Shown: positions 22,800-36,161 of the stretch, piece by piece | Position numbering within the stretch: position 1 is the stretch's first letter | How the letters are laid out: every line of letters starts with the position of its first letter | Assembly (NCBI GenBank): GCA_030765065.1 | Contig: CM060990.1 | Coordinates: forward strand, 11,159,501-11,223,500 | Direction of reading: 5' to 3' | Source: Deroplatys truncata | Taxonomy: Eukaryota; Arthropoda; Insecta; Mantodea; Mantidae | DNA length: 64,000 nt | Position numbers and translations under genes: made by a program | Notes under the pieces: generated by a model | Seen by the model: the letters and a program-made list of their open reading frames with translations, nothing else | What the model was told of the DNA's origin: nothing | Databases searched by the model: none

Positions 22800-25700
22800 C
22801 GGTGGCGAAAATGGGAACCAAAAAAATGGCGGAGACAAGAAGTCTAAGGACGAGGAGATTTCGAGGTTAGTGGTCAACATGGCGGACGGAAGATGTGGGG
22901 GCAAGAAGACGCGGTGGTGAGAATGAGAACTAAAACAAGATGTCGGAAGTACGAGCTTAGAAGAGCAGATTTTGAGGTTAAAAATAGTGGGAACTAAAAA
23001 TGGTGGAGGGTCGGCGACAAGGAGATGCGGTGGCCAACGTGAGAACTAAACAAGATGGCGGACGCAAGAGGAGGGTAAGGAGATTTGAGGTTACGATTTA
23101 AGGTTAAAACAGGACGTAAGCATGGAAACGAAATCCAAGATGGCGAAGGCAGTGGTGTGGACGAGGAGATGTGAGGAGCGGTGGCGAAAATCTGAACTAA
23201 ACAAGATGGCGGAGACAAGAAGTCTAAGGACGAGGAGATTTCGAGGTTAGTGGTCAACATGGCGTACGCAAGAGGTGGGGGCAAGGAGATTTGAGGTTAA
23301 GATTGTTAGGTTAAACAGACGTAAGCATGGGAACTAAATCCATGATGGCGAAGGTAAGTTTGGAGACGAGGAGATGTGAGGCGCGGTGGTAAAAATGGGA
23401 ATTAAACAAGATGGCTGAGGCAGGAAGTCTAGGTTAAAAATATGAGGTAAACGTGGAGAACCAAAACCAAGATGACGGAGGCGTAGTGGTGAAAATGGGA
23501 ACTAAACAAGATGGCGGAGGCAAGAAGTCGAGGGACGAAGAGATTTGAGGTTAGGGTCAACATGCGAAAGATGCCGAACGCAACAGGTGGTGAAGAGGAG
23601 ATTTGATGTTGTGAAAACTAAACAAGATGGCGGACGCGCGTGGCCAAGAAGATTTCACAAAAGAAAAAATAAATATCATATCTTGAACGAGAATGGAAGC
23701 AGTCAAGTAACTAACACGAAATTTGAAAACACAAAAGAGCACAGAAATATAATGCTTGTGTAAAAAGGAAGGCAGGAAGTGACGTGGCATGTTATGATTG
23801 GAGAAAATAAGACTATTTGTGATTGTTGAAAATAAAACGTGATTGGATTGGACAAAGGAATAAATAAGGCGAAGTGAAGGTGATTTGCGGCGGTATTTCT
23901 GATAGCCGTGATCGTTAACGCATCTGTTGGGATTGAAACCCAGTACCAAAACCCAACACATTAAAAAACTACTCTTTGAACCTTCGTTTGAATGTGACAT
24001 CACAACTTCGAATTAAACGTGAGCTTTAACGTTATTTTAAATAGGAATGTTGGTGTAATGCAGAGTTCTGTTTATTTTGGGTCTGAAACCCAGTACCAGA
24101 ACACTGAACGATGTATTTCTACGCCAACGCTATTTTAAATACGAATACTGGTGGAATGTGGAGTTTGTAGTTTGGGACTCAAACCCAGTACCAAAACACC
24201 AAAGGATATATTCCTACGCCAAGCAGGCCCGAAAAATAATTATGCGTGTGGTATTTACCTCTTACTGGTGTTGATGCGTCACCAAAAGCGCAGCAGCTTC
24301 ACGCGACGCGAAAAAATAAAAGCAAACTGTTTTTGAAAATGCTTAACCAGCTTTAAGATCAACCAACATCACTACGCACTGATATACCTAGGTTTTTTTT
24401 AAAGCGGTACAGACGCCCTTTGCACAGACGTAATTTAACTATACCAAAAACCTGGTACTAGACCATCGTAATGGTCGCTGGCGTACGTAGGACCAGGGTT
24501 CTCATTGCCGGTCGAAAGCGGTCAAAAAAGTGTACGACGCACGTGTTCACAGTAGCTACTGTCGACGTCAACCGTCGAGGCGTGAATGAAAGAAATCTGT
24601 TCTTGCCGGCAATCTAGCTCGGAGATGTGAGGAGCGGTGGCAAAAATGGGAACTAAACAAGATGGCGGAGACAAGAAGTCAAGATCGAGGGGATTTGAGG
24701 TTAGTGGTCAACATGGCAGACGCAAGAGGTGGGGGTGCAAGGAGATTTGGGACGCGGCGGTGAAAATGGGATCTAAACAACATGGCGGAAGGAAGAGCTG
24801 AGATGAGCAGATTTTGAAGTTAAAATAGGAGGTAAGCATGGAAACCAAAAAACCAACGGCGGAGGGTCGGCGACAAGGAGATGCGGTGGCCAACGTGAGA
24901 GTTAAGCAAGCTGGCGGACGCAAGAGGAGGGTAAGGAGATTTGAGGTTAAGAGTTTTAGGTTAAAATAGGACGGAAGCATGGGAAGTAAATGCAAAATTG
25001 CGGACGCAAGGTTGGGGACGAGGAGATGTGAGGCGCGGTGGCAAAAATGGGAACTAAACAAGATGGCGGAGGCAAGAGCTGAGATGAGCAGATTTTGAGG
25101 TTAAAAATAGGAGGTAAGCATGGGAACTAAAAACTAAGGTGGCGGTGGGTCGGCGACAAGGAGATGCGATGGCCAACGTGAGAACGTAAACAAGATGGCG
25201 GGACGCAAGAGGTGGGGTAAGGAGATTTTAGGTTACGATTTTTAGGTTAAAACAGGACGTAAGAATGGGAACTAATTCAAAGATAACGGAGGCAAGGAGT
25301 GGGTTCGAGGAGATATGAGACGCGGTAGTGAAATGAGAACTAAACAAGATGGCAGACGCAGGAAATCTAGGTTTAAAATAGGAGGTAAACGTGGAGAACT
25401 AAAACCAAAATGGTGGAGGCGTGGTGGCGAAAATGGGAACTAAACAAGATGGCGGAGGCAAGAGGTCGTGGGACGAGGAGATTTCATGTTAGGGGTCAAC
25501 ATATGAAAGATGCTGAAAGCAACAGGTGGGAACGAGGAGATTTGAGGTTATGAAAACTGAACAAGATGGCGGACACGCGTGGTCAAAGAAGATTTTACAA
25601 AAGAAAATTAAATATCATACCCTGAACGAGGATGGAAGCAGCCAAGTAACTAACACGAAAGCTGAAACACAAAAGAGCATAGAAATGTAATGCTGGTGTA

Positions 25701-26530
25701 CAAAAGGAAGACAGAAAGTGACGTGGCATGTTGTGATTGGATTGGACAAAGGAATAAACAAGATGAAGTGATGGTGATTTGCGGAGGTATTGATGATAGC
25801 AGTGATGATTAACGCATCTGTCGGGGTTGGAACCCAGTACCAAAGCCCTACACATTAAAAAAAGTTACTCCTTGGACCTTCGTTTTGAATGTGACATCAC
25901 AACACCGAATTAAAGGTGAACTCTAACGGTATTTTAAATAGGACTGTTGGTGGAATGCAGAGTTCTGTTTATTTTGGGTCTGAAACCCAGTACCAGAACA
26001 CTGAACAATTTATTTCTACGCCAACGCAATTTTAAATAGGAATGCTGGTGGAATGTGGAGTTTGTAGTTTGGGGACTCAAACCCAGTACCAAAACACTAA
26101 ACGATATATTCCTACGCCAAGCAGGCCGAAAAATAATTATGCGTGTGGTACCTACCTCTTAGTGGTGTTGATGTGTCACGAAAAGCGCAGCAGTCATGTT
26201 GTAGAGCTTGACGCGACGCGGAAAAATCAAAACAAACTGTATTGAAAATGCTTAACCAGTTTTAAGATCAACCAACATCACTACGCACTGATATACCTAG
26301 GTTTTTTTAAAGCAGTACAGACGCCCTTTGCACAGACGTAATTTAACTATACCAAAAACCTGGTACTGGACCATCGTAATGGTCGCTAGCGTACGTAGGA
26401 GCCTGGGTTCGCATTGCCGGTCAAAAGCGGTCAAAAACAGTGTACGACGGACTCACAGACCTATTCACAGTAGCTACTGTCGAAGTCAACTGTCCAGGCG
26501 TGAATAAAAGAAATCTGTGGTTGCCGGCAA
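22800..26530. repeat. 1.9-kb direct duplication and ATGGCGG array in the left arm of C
   Basis: Sequence from about 22.8 to 24.6 kb recurs from about 24.6 to 26.5 kb: GATATACCTAGG occurs at about 24,381 and 26,292, and the block before AATATCAT at about 23,650 and 25,590. Within each copy, 60-120-bp modules carry AACAAGATGGCGGA and GGTTAAGATTTTAGGTTAAA motifs, about 20 ATGGCGG-type motifs in this arm. Short frames inside repeat between copies and between arms and show no recognisable protein family. Confidence 0.75.
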
Positions 26531-26769
26531 TCCAGCAGAAGCGATAACAAACTTGGTGCTCGTTAGCAGGATGTTTGCAGCTGCTGATAATTCCAGCTTG
26601 CCAAGCCGGATGCGCCCCAGACTGCCGCCGGCATGACCTCGATGGGGCGATCTAAACCGGATGCTGACTCACGGTCACGCTGGCAACACAAGTCTGCGGC
26701 TGCCGATAAGCTATATGAAAACTTGATTTCCACCTGAGTAGTTATAACATCCCTGCGGACGCACCAGTC

Positions 26770-26965
26770 CTAAGTAGGTGTAAGTACTAAGAGGAGTACG
26801 TCTTAAGTAGGTGTAAGTACTGAAAAGGTGTAAGTATTGGAAAAGTGTATCAGGTGAAGGTATTGGGATTCGAGGTCACTGGCGCAAGTCCTAAGTAGGT
26901 GTAAGTACCAAGAAGAGTACGTCTTGATGAGGTGTAAGTACTGAGGAGGTGTAAGTATTTGAAAA
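26770..26965. repeat. Repeats of TAGGTGTAAGTAC
   Basis: At least six AGGTGTAAGTA-type motifs at 10-45-bp spacing, in two blocks (26,770-26,850 and 26,890-26,965). A similar group lies near the outer end of the arm at about 22,450-22,520. Mirrored in the right arm. Confidence 0.65.
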
Positions 26966-27270
26966 GTGTATCAGGTGAAGGTATTGGGTTCGAGGGGGAA
27001 GGAAAACGTGTAATTTTTTGGGATCGGTGTTTTGGGCGGCGGGCGGCGCGCGTGCGTGCGTGTCGTTTTCGATGTAGATGTTTAATGATTTTTTTTAAAA
27101 AATTTGCGAATGAGAAACTATTAGAAAATTGCCCGGGGCTCATAGGTTTATCCATAATGGATTCTAAACAGCCTTCTAAACCGTTTAATATAAGCGTTCG
27201 ACGTTAGATGAAGGAAACCCCGAGTCCATATTAAAAAGAATAAAAAAGTGATGCAAAGTAACAATGTTTT

Positions 27271-29040
27271 TTGATGCAGGGGCAATTAGCGATATCTTGT
27301 GTGTGGACAAAGGAGATAGCGCATTCGGACTTTAAAATCTGCGATGATTGTAAAGGAATTAAAGGTGTAATTGAAATAAAGAATTACGATACTTTGTGCA
27401 TGCCGAGAGCTATTGCAGTGAATAAAGCACGAGCAGACCACGACGTCAATTACCAAACGATTACGCGTTCTGGGCATTTTCAAAAAGCAGAAGGGATACC
27501 GTTGTGCGAGGGATAGGGAAGACCAGAGGTAGGTCTACTCTGGATGAACTAAAGAGATATGACAAATCTTTAATACAGTATGCCATTACTGTGTTTGCCG
27601 ATAATACAGGCAAGAATGTGCTGTATAAATCTGATCGCATAGCCGAAAAGCACATAGACCTGATGCTGCGCGATGATCACTGTAATGACATAGTATATCT
27701 GCACAAATGCCATAACTGCAAGTTCTACTGCAGACGGCGTAACTATCTCTAAAAACACAAACATAATATCACCGCTCTGACCAACTATGCACGAAATGCC
27801 ACCAACCTTACGTTGTAATGCGTGTTATCGCGATTTTAAGGGGCAGTTCTGTTTTGAACAGCACTTGACAAAAGGGGCTTTTTATCCAAAAGGTTTGTCC
27901 ATTTACGACGTGGTAAAGCTATGCCCCTTGTGGAATAAACTGGTGAACACAAAGTTCAGAAAGGCCTCCCACCAGTGCGTAGAAGTTATTCTGTAGTAAC
28001 CCTAAGTTGCATGTGCTTCCCAATCACAAGTGGTACATAAGCCATACCATGCACCAAATAGACGATATCGATACATGTTTATAGATTTCGAATGCACGCA
28101 GGAAACGCTCTGTATCGACAAAGCGAGCACGTTTGTGCACATTACAAACCTGTGAGTGCTTTATCAAGTCTGTCCGTTGTGTATCGACGAAAGCCACAAA
28201 ATGGCGCACTGTACGCAATGTGGATTTAAGGAATTGGTGTTTGTCGACCAACCGATAAAGCACTTATTCGAACACAGTGCACAGCCTAAGTTTAAAGGCT
28301 GATACGTGAGCGTGGTCGCACATAACCTCATAAGCTACGACGGACAGTTCTCATCATAAAGATGAAGACAGGTGCATGGCGGGAACCTGGGTGGTCGAAG
28401 AAATGAAGGTATCCTTGGAGGAGGAATATCGATTACTGCAGGTCTATGAGATATAGGAGTACGAAGTGGTGCAATACGACCCCAGCCACTGGAGAGAAGG
28501 GACTATTTCAGGACTATACGTGAATCAGTTCCTTAAGATTAAGACCGAATCCTCCGGTTGGCCCTCCGATGCCGACACGCCTGCCGTAAAGGAGCGCTAC
28601 GTTAAGCAATGTTTGAAGCGCGAATACGTTGTCCTGGATCCTCACGGCATTGCCAAGAATCCCGGCAGGCGAGAGCTGGACAAGTTGATGCTCAACTCCT
28701 TCTGCGGAAAATATGGCCAGAGGGAAAATCTACCTACCAGCGAGCTTGTGGACCATTACGATAGTTTGCTCGATTTGCTCAACGCCCCGGGAGTAGAGGT
28801 ACAGTCGTACATGCCCACCACGGACGAGGTGATGTACGTGGTATGGCGGTGCTGCGAGCAGAATCCCAGTTGAACCCCACGACTAACGCCGTCATCGCGG
28901 CTTACGAGCGCCTAGTGCTCTATGCTTAACTGAAATTACTGAGGGAAGCGGGTGTGCTACTTCGACACCAACTCCATCGTCGCCGATGTGGCGCCGGGGC
29001 AGTGGATGCCGTCCGTGGGAAGCTCTCTGGGAACTTGATG
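27271..29040 (+). pseudogene. Broken protein-primed DNA polymerase B (Polinton type), left arm
   Basis: Pieces of a family-B protein-primed polymerase appear in order. An N-terminal block contains LCMPRAIAV (27,271-27,516). A frame change leads to 27,504-27,752, and another piece carries a CNACYRDF/CFEQHL cysteine-histidine region (27,787-27,996). Exo I DFECTQ is at 28,084 and Exo II AHNLISYDGQF at 28,318. Next comes GTWVVEEM (28,382) with no room for Exo III or the SLYP motif A, so an internal deletion of some hundreds of codons is inferred. The palm piece has FLKIKTESSGWP and NSFCGKYGQR (28,466-28,873), and the motif C position reads YFDTNS (28,958) instead of the family's DTDS. Stops and frame changes interrupt it, and the thumb is missing because the palindrome turns back here. 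It cannot encode an active polymerase. Confidence 0.8.
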
Positions 29041-29066
29041 GACATCACCTTCGGCTACAGTGTTGC

Positions 29067-29125
29067 TTTGATTCAAAACTCAAAACTCAATCTGGAATCG
29101 TTTAAATCAATCCCATTCGAACAAT
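29067..29125. other. Spacer at the centre of the 14-kb palindrome
   Basis: About 59 bp without mirror symmetry between arm ends TGTTGC (29,061-29,066) and GCAAC (29,126-29,130). It holds a short direct repeat (CAAAACT twice) and no recognisable motif. Confidence 0.7.
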
Positions 29126-29142
29126 GCAACACTGTTGCGGAA

Positions 29143-30921
29143 GGTGATGTCTATCAAGTCCCCAGAGAGCGCCCCACGGACGGCATCCACTGCCCCGGCT
29201 CCACAGCGGCGACGATAGAGTTGGTGTCGAAGTAGCACACCCGCTTCCCCCAGTCATTTCAGTTAAGCATAGAGCACTAGGCTTTCGTGAGCCGCGATGA
29301 CGGCGTTAGTCGTGGGGTTCAACTGGGATTCTGCTCGCAGCACCGCCATACCACGTACATCACCTCGTACGTGGTGGGCATGTACGACTGTACCTCTACT
29401 CCCGGGGCGTTGAGCAAATCGAGCAGCGTATCGTAATGGTCCACAAGCTCGCTGGTAGGTAGATTGTCCCTATGGCCATATTTTCCGCAGAAGGAATTGA
29501 GCATCAACTTGTCCAGCTCTCGCCTGCCGGGATTCTTGGCAATGCCGTGAGGATCCAGGACAACGTATTCGCGCTTCAAACATTGCTTAACGTAGTGCTC
29601 CTTTACGGCAGACGTGTCGGCATCGGAGGGCCAACCGGAGGATTCGGTCTTAATCTTAAGGAACTGATTCACGTATAGTCCTGAAATAGTCCCTTCTCTC
29701 CAGTGGCTGGGGTCGTATTGCACCACTTCGTACTCCTACATCTCATAGACCTGCAGTAATCCATATTCCTCCTCCAAGGATACCTTCATTTCTTCGACCA
29801 CCCAGGTTCCCGCCATGCACCTGTCTTCATCTTTATGATGAGAACTGTCCGTCGTAGCTTATGAGGTTATGTGCGACCACGCTCACGTATCAGCCTTTAA
29901 ACTTAGGCTGTGCAATGTGTTCGAATAAGTGCTTTATCGGTTGGTCGACAAACACCAATTCCTTAAATCCACATTGCGTACAGTGCGCCATTTTGTGGCT
30001 TTCGTCGATACACAACAGACAGGCTTGATAAAGCACTCACAGGTTTGTAACGTGCACAAACGTGCTCGCTTTGTCGATACAGAGCGTTTCCTGCGTGCAT
30101 TCGAATTCTATAAACATGTATCGATATCGTCTATTTGGTGCATGGTATGGCTTATGTACCACTTGTGATTGGGAAGCACATGCAACTTAGGGTTACTACA
30201 GAATAACTTCTACGCACTGGTGGGAGGCCTTTCTGAACCTCGTGTTCACCAGTTTATTCCACAAGGGGCATAGCCTTACCACGTCGTAAATGGACAAACC
30301 TTTTGGATAAAAAGCCCCTTTTGTCAAGTGCTGTTCAAAACAGAACTGCCCCTTAAAATCGCGATAACACGCATTACAACGTAAGGTTGGTGGCATTTCG
30401 TGCATAGTTGGTCAGAGCGGTGATGTTATGTTTGTGTTTTTAGAGATAGTTACGCCGTCTGCAGTAGAACTTGCAGTTATGGCATTTGTGCAGATATACT
30501 ATGTCATTACAGTGATCATCGCGCAGCTTCAGGTCTATGTGCTTTTCGGCTATGCGATCCGATTTTTGCAGCACATTCTTGCCTGTATGATCGGCAAACA
30601 CAGTAATGGCATACTCTATTAAAGATTTGTCATATCTCTTTAGTTCATCCAGAGTAGACCTACCTCTGGTCTTCCCTATCCCTTGCACAACGCTATCCCT
30701 TCTGGTTTTTGAAAATGCCCAGAACCCGTAATCGTTTGGTAATTGACGTCGTGGTCTGCTCGTGCTTTATTCACTGCAATAGCTCTCGGCATGCACAAAG
30801 TATCGTAATTCTTTATTTCAATTACACCTTTAATTCCTTTACAATCATCGCAGATTTTAAAGTCCGAATGTGCTATCTCCTTTGTCCACACACAAGATAT
30901 CGCTAATTGCCCCTGCATCAA
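29143..30921 (-). pseudogene. Broken DNA polymerase B, right arm (mirror copy)
   Basis: Mirror image of the left-arm relic, with the same frame changes, the same deletion between Exo II and GTW and the same truncation after motif C. The palm piece (29,319-29,726) differs from the left by a handful of residues, for example RD for RE in the NSFCGKYG region, S for P and H for R near its start, and Y for D in the later TTDE segment. Shared lesions with few private changes mean that the arms are recent copies or have been homogenised. Confidence 0.8.
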
Positions 30922-31649
30922 AAAACATTGTTACTTTGCATCACTTTTTTTATTCTTTTTAATATGGACTCGGGGTTTCCTTCATCTACCGTCGAACGCT
31001 TATATTAAACGGTTTAGAAGGCTGTTTAGAATCCATTATGGATAAACCTATGAGCCCCGGGCAATTTTCTAATAGTTTCTCATTCGCAATTTTTTTTAAG
31101 AAAAATCATTAAACATCTACATCGAAAACGACACGCACGCACGCGCGCCGCCCGCCGCCCAAAACACCGATCCCAAAAAATTACACGCTTTCCTTCCCCC
31201 TCGAACCCAATACCTTCACCTGATACACTTTTCAAATACTTACACCTCCTCAGTACTTACACCTCATCAAGACGTACTCCTTTTGGTACTTACACCTACT
31301 TAGGACTTGCGCCAGTGACCTCGAATCCCAATACCTTCACCTGATACACTTTTCAAATACTTACACCTTTTCAGTACTTACACCTACTTAAGACGTACTT
31401 CTCTTAGTACTTACACCTACTTAGGACTGGTGCGTCCGCAGGGATGTTATAACTACTCAGGTGGAAATCAAGTTTTCATATAGCTTATCGGCAGCCGCAG
31501 ACTTGTGTTGCCAGCGTGACCGTGAGTCAGCATCCGGTTTAGCTCGCCCCATCGAGGTCATGCCGGCGGCAATCTGGGGCGCATCCGGCTTGGCAAGCTG
31601 GAATTATCAGCAGCTGCAAACAACCTGCTAACGAGCACCAAGTTTGTTA

Positions 31650-34600
31650 TCGCTTCTGCTGGATTGCCGGCAACCACAGATTTCTTTTATTCACGCCTGG
31701 ACAGTTGACTTCGAAAGTAGCTACTGTGAATAGGTCTGTGAGTCCGTCGTACACTATTTGTGACCACTTTTGACCGGCAATGCGAACCCTGCCCTTAGTA
31801 CGCTAGCGACCATTACGATGGTCCAGTACCAGGTTTTTGGAATAGTTCAATTACGTCTGTGCAAAGGGCGTCTGTACCGCTTTAAAAAACCTAGGTATAT
31901 CAGTGCGTAGTGATGTTGGTTGATCTTAAAACTGGTTAAGCATTTTCAATACAGTTTGTTTTGATTTTTCCGCGTCGCGTCAAGCTCTACAACATGACTG
32001 CTGCGCTTTTCGTGACACATCAACACCACTAAGAGGTAAGTACCACACGCATAATTATTTTTCGGCCTGCTTGGCGTAGGAATATATCGTTTAGTGTTTT
32101 GGTACTGGGTTTGAGTTCCCAAACTACAAACTCCACACTCCACCAGCATTCCTATTTAAAATAGCGTTGGCGTAGAAATAAATTGTTGAGTGTTCTGGTA
32201 CTGGGTTTCAGACCCAAAATAAACAGAACTCTGCATTCCACCAACATTCCTATTTAAAATACCGTTAGAGTTCACCTTTAATTCGGTGTTGTGATGTCAC
32301 ATTCAAAACGAAGGTCCAAGGAGTAACTTTTTTTAATGTGTAGGGCTTTGGTACTGGGTTCCAACCCCGACAGATGCGTTAATCATCACTGCTATCATCA
32401 ATACCTCCGCAAATCACCATCACTTCATCTTGTTTATTCCTTTGTCCAATCCAATCACAACATGCCACGTCACTTTCTGTCTTCCTTTTGTACACCAGCA
32501 TTACATTTCTATGCTCTTTTGTGTTTCAGCTTTCGTGTTAGTTACTTGGCTGCTTCCATCCTCGTTCAGGGTATGATATTTAATTTTCTTTTGTAAAATC
32601 TTCTTTGACCACGCGCGTCCGCCAACTTGTTCAGTTTTCATAACCTCAAATCTCCTCGTTCCCACCTGTTGCTTTCAGCATCTTTCATATGTTGACCCCT
32701 AACATGAAATCTCCTCGTCCCACGACCTCTTGCCTCCGCCATCTTGTTTAGTTCCCATTTTCGCCACCACGCCTCCACCATTTTGGTTTTAGTTCTCCAC
32801 GTTTACCTCCTATTTTAAACCTAGATTTCCTGCGTCTGCCATCTTGTTTAGTTCTCATTTCACTATTGCGTCTCATATCTCCTCGAACCCACTCCTTGCC
32901 TCCGTTATCTTTGAATTAGTTCCCATTCTTACGTCCTGTTTTAACCTAAAAATCGTAACCTAAAATCTCCTTACCCCACCTCTTGCGTCCCGCCATCTTG
33001 TTTACGTTCTCACGTTGGCCATCGCATCTCCTTGTCGCCGACCCACCGCCACCTTAGTTTTTAGTTCCCATGCTTACCTCCTATTTTTAACCTCAAAATC
33101 TGCTCATCTCAGCTCTTGCCTCCGCCATCTTGTTTAGTTCCCATTTTTGCCACCGCGCCTCACATCTCCTCGTCCCCAACCTTGCGTCCGCAATTTTGCA
33201 TTTACTTCCCATGCTTCCGTCCTATTTTAACCTAAAACTCTTAACCTCAAATCTCCTTACCCTCCTCTTGCGTCCGCCAGCTTGTTTAACTCTCACGTTG
33301 GCCACCTCATCTCCTTGTCGCCGACCCTCTGCCGTTGGTTTTTTGGTTTCCATGCTTACCTCCTATTTTAACTTCAAAATCTGCTCATCTCAGCTCTTCC
33401 TTCCGCCATGTTGTTTAGATCCCATTTTCACCGCCGCGTCCCAAATCTCCTTGCACCCCCACCTCTTGCGTCTGCCATGTTGACCACTAACCTCAAATTC
33501 CCTCGTTCTTGACCTCTTGTCTCCACCATCTTGTTTAGTTCCCAATTTTGCCACCGCTCCTGACATCTCCGAGCTAGATTGCCGGCAAGAACAGATTTCT
33601 TTCATTCACGCCTCGACGGTTGACTTCGACAGTAGCTACTGTGAACACGTGCGTCGTACACTTTTTTGACCGCTTTCGACCGGCAATGAGAACCCTGGTC
33701 CTACGTACGCTAGCGACCATTACGATGGTTCAGTACCAGGTTTTTGGTATAGTTAAATTACGTCTGTGCAAAGGGCGTCTGTACCGCTTTAAAAAAACCT
33801 AGGTATATCAGTGCGTAGTGATGTTGGTTGATTTTAAAGCTGGTTAAGCATTTTCAAAAACAGTTTACTTTTATTTTTTCGCGTCGCGTGAAGCTGCTGC
33901 GCTTTTGGTGACGCATCAACACCAGTAAGAGGTAAGTACCACACGCATAATTATTTTTCCGGCCTGCTTGGCGTAGGAATATATCCTTTGGTGTTTTGGT
34001 ACTGGGTTTGAGTCCCAAACTACAAACTCCACATTCCACCAGTATTCGTATTTAAAAAAGCGTTGGCGTAGGAATACATCGTTCAGTGTTCTGGTGCTGG
34101 GTTTCAGACCCAAAATAAACAAATCTCTGCATTCCACCAACATTCCTATTTAAAATAACGTTAAAGCTCACGTTTAATTCGAAGTTGTGATGTTACATTC
34201 AAAACGAAGGTTCAAAGAGTAATTTTTAAATGTGTTGGGTTTTGGTACTGGGTTTCAATCCCAACAGATGCGTTAACGATCACGGCTATCATCAATACCG
34301 CCGCAAATCACCTTCACTTCGCCTTATTTATTCCTTTGTCCAATCCAATCACGTTTTATTTTCACCAATCTCTAATCGTCTTATTTTCTCCAATCATAAC
34401 ATGCCACGTCACTTCCTGCCTTCCTTTTTACACAAGAATTATATTTCTGTGCTCTTTTGTGTTTTCAAGTTTCGTGTTAGTTACTTGACTGCTTCCATTC
34501 TCGTTTACGGTATGATATTTATTTTTTCTTTTGTGAAATCTTCTTGACCACGCGCGTCCGCCATCTTGTTTAGTTTTCACAACATCAAATCTCCTCTTCA

Positions 34601-35400
34601 CCACCTGTTGCGTTCGCCATCTTTCGCATGTTGACCCTAACCTCAAATCTCTTCGTCGCTCGACTTCTTGCCTCCGCCATCTTGTTTAGTTCCCATTTTC
34701 ACCACTACGCTTCCGCCATCTTGGTTTTGGTTCTCCACGTTTACCTCATATTTTTAACCTAGACTTCCTGCCTCAGCCATCTTGTTTAATTCCCATTTTT
34801 ACCACCGCGCCTCACATCTCCTCGTCCCCACCCTTACCTTCGCCATCTTGGATTTAGTTCCCATGCTTACGTCTGTTTAACCTAACAATCTTAACCTCAA
34901 ATCTCCTTGCCCCCACCTCTTGCGTACGCCATGTTGACAACTAACCTCGAAATCTCCTCGTCCTTAGACTTCTTGTCGCCGCCATCTTGTTTAGTTCCCA
35001 TTTTCGCCACCGCGCCTCACATCTCCTCGTCCACACCATTGCCTTCGCCATTTTGGATTTCGTTTCCATGCTTACGTCCTGTTTTAACCTAAAATCTTAA
35101 CCTCAAATCTCCTTACCCTCCTCTTGCGTCCGCCATTTTGTTTAGTTCTCACGTTGGCCACCGCATCTCCTTGTCGCCGACCCTCCACCATTTTTAGTTC
35201 CCACTATTTTTAACCTCAAAATCTGCTCTTCTAAGCTCGTACTTCCGACATCTTGTTTTAGTTCTCATTCTCACCACCGCGTCTTCTTGCCCCCACATCT
35301 TGCGTCCGCTATGTAGACCACTAACCTCGAAATCTCCTCGTCCTTAGACTTCATGTCTCCGCCATTTTTTTAGTTCCCATTTTCGCCACCGCGTCTCATA
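31650..35400. repeat. Mirrored 1.9-kb duplication and CCGCCAT array, right arm of C
   Basis: Inverted counterpart of 22,800-26,530; in plus orientation the motif reads CCGCCATCTTGTTTAG. With the left arm this gives four copies of the 1.9-kb block in one element. Confidence 0.75.
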
Positions 35401-36161
35401 TCGCTGCATCTCTCTATCCACTCAAGAAAACTACCATCCCACGTTCAAAAACGCCTAACCTGCTCTCCCCTTCGTCATATCCTCCCTTATATACCCTTCC
35501 TCATCCACCTGCACCAATACCCAACATCCCTTACCTATCACGTCATCCTATTTCACTCCCCACGTCCAACTCATCCTCTCAACCGACGCACGCGCGCGCC
35601 CGCTGCCCCAAACGCCGCCGAAAATACCCTCCTTCTCCTCCAATCCCTTCGCCTCCGTCGCCGCACACTTTCCAATACTTACACCTCCTCAGTACGTACA
35701 CCTCCTCAAGACGTACCCTCCTTAGTACTTACACCTACTTAGCACCAGCGCCGCGCTTTTTTTTTTTTGCCGCCTAGTTCCAAAGTTCGCCGCTACGCCA
35801 GCATCGCGATGGTGAAAAGAAAACACAATTTTAGTTCGTAAAGTGTGTCAACCAGTGTTATTCCATAGGTCAAACCATCACACCATGCCCATTTAGCTCC
35901 TAAGTTTGCCACATCGTGGACATTTCTTATATATTTAATTTTTATCCATCATATTATGTTTGTATTTAATCCATAAATAATAAAAAAACATGTATCAGAA
36001 AAAATTAAGAATGAGAAAAAATGACCCGCTTAGACATCTGGATCGAACGCAATCCTGCCGCTTCAAATTTCCCGCCACTCGAGCGGATTAAAAGCGACAC
36101 TAGCGCCCCTAGCGGCAGGATTATCGTTAATCCAATTGGCTAAGTCGGGACTATAACTACT

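Larger units (their letters stand above)
22018..36161. mobile_element. Palindromic Polinton/Maverick derivative C (14.1 kb)
   Basis: The whole element is one inverted repeat. The left arm (22,018 to about 29,066) and the right arm (about 29,126-36,161) mirror each other around a spacer of roughly 59 bp; the outer 110 bp differ at a single base by eye. The ends read AGTAGTTATAG and CTATAACTACT, with TAGCCC duplicated outside, so the palindrome inserted as one unit. Each arm holds, from outside inwards, the terminal repeat, a homopolymer, a 1.9-kb block present twice, GC-rich segments and a broken protein-primed DNA polymerase B gene that is cut at the palindrome centre. No integrase, ATPase, protease or capsid gene is seen, so movement must have depended on proteins supplied in trans. 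Confidence 0.8.

Noticed and set aside
22363-23284. Proline/serine-rich minus-strand frames in the outer arm of C (96-152 codons)
   Set aside because: They read the repeated ATGGCGG modules in antisense and recur wherever the module does; no domain pattern.
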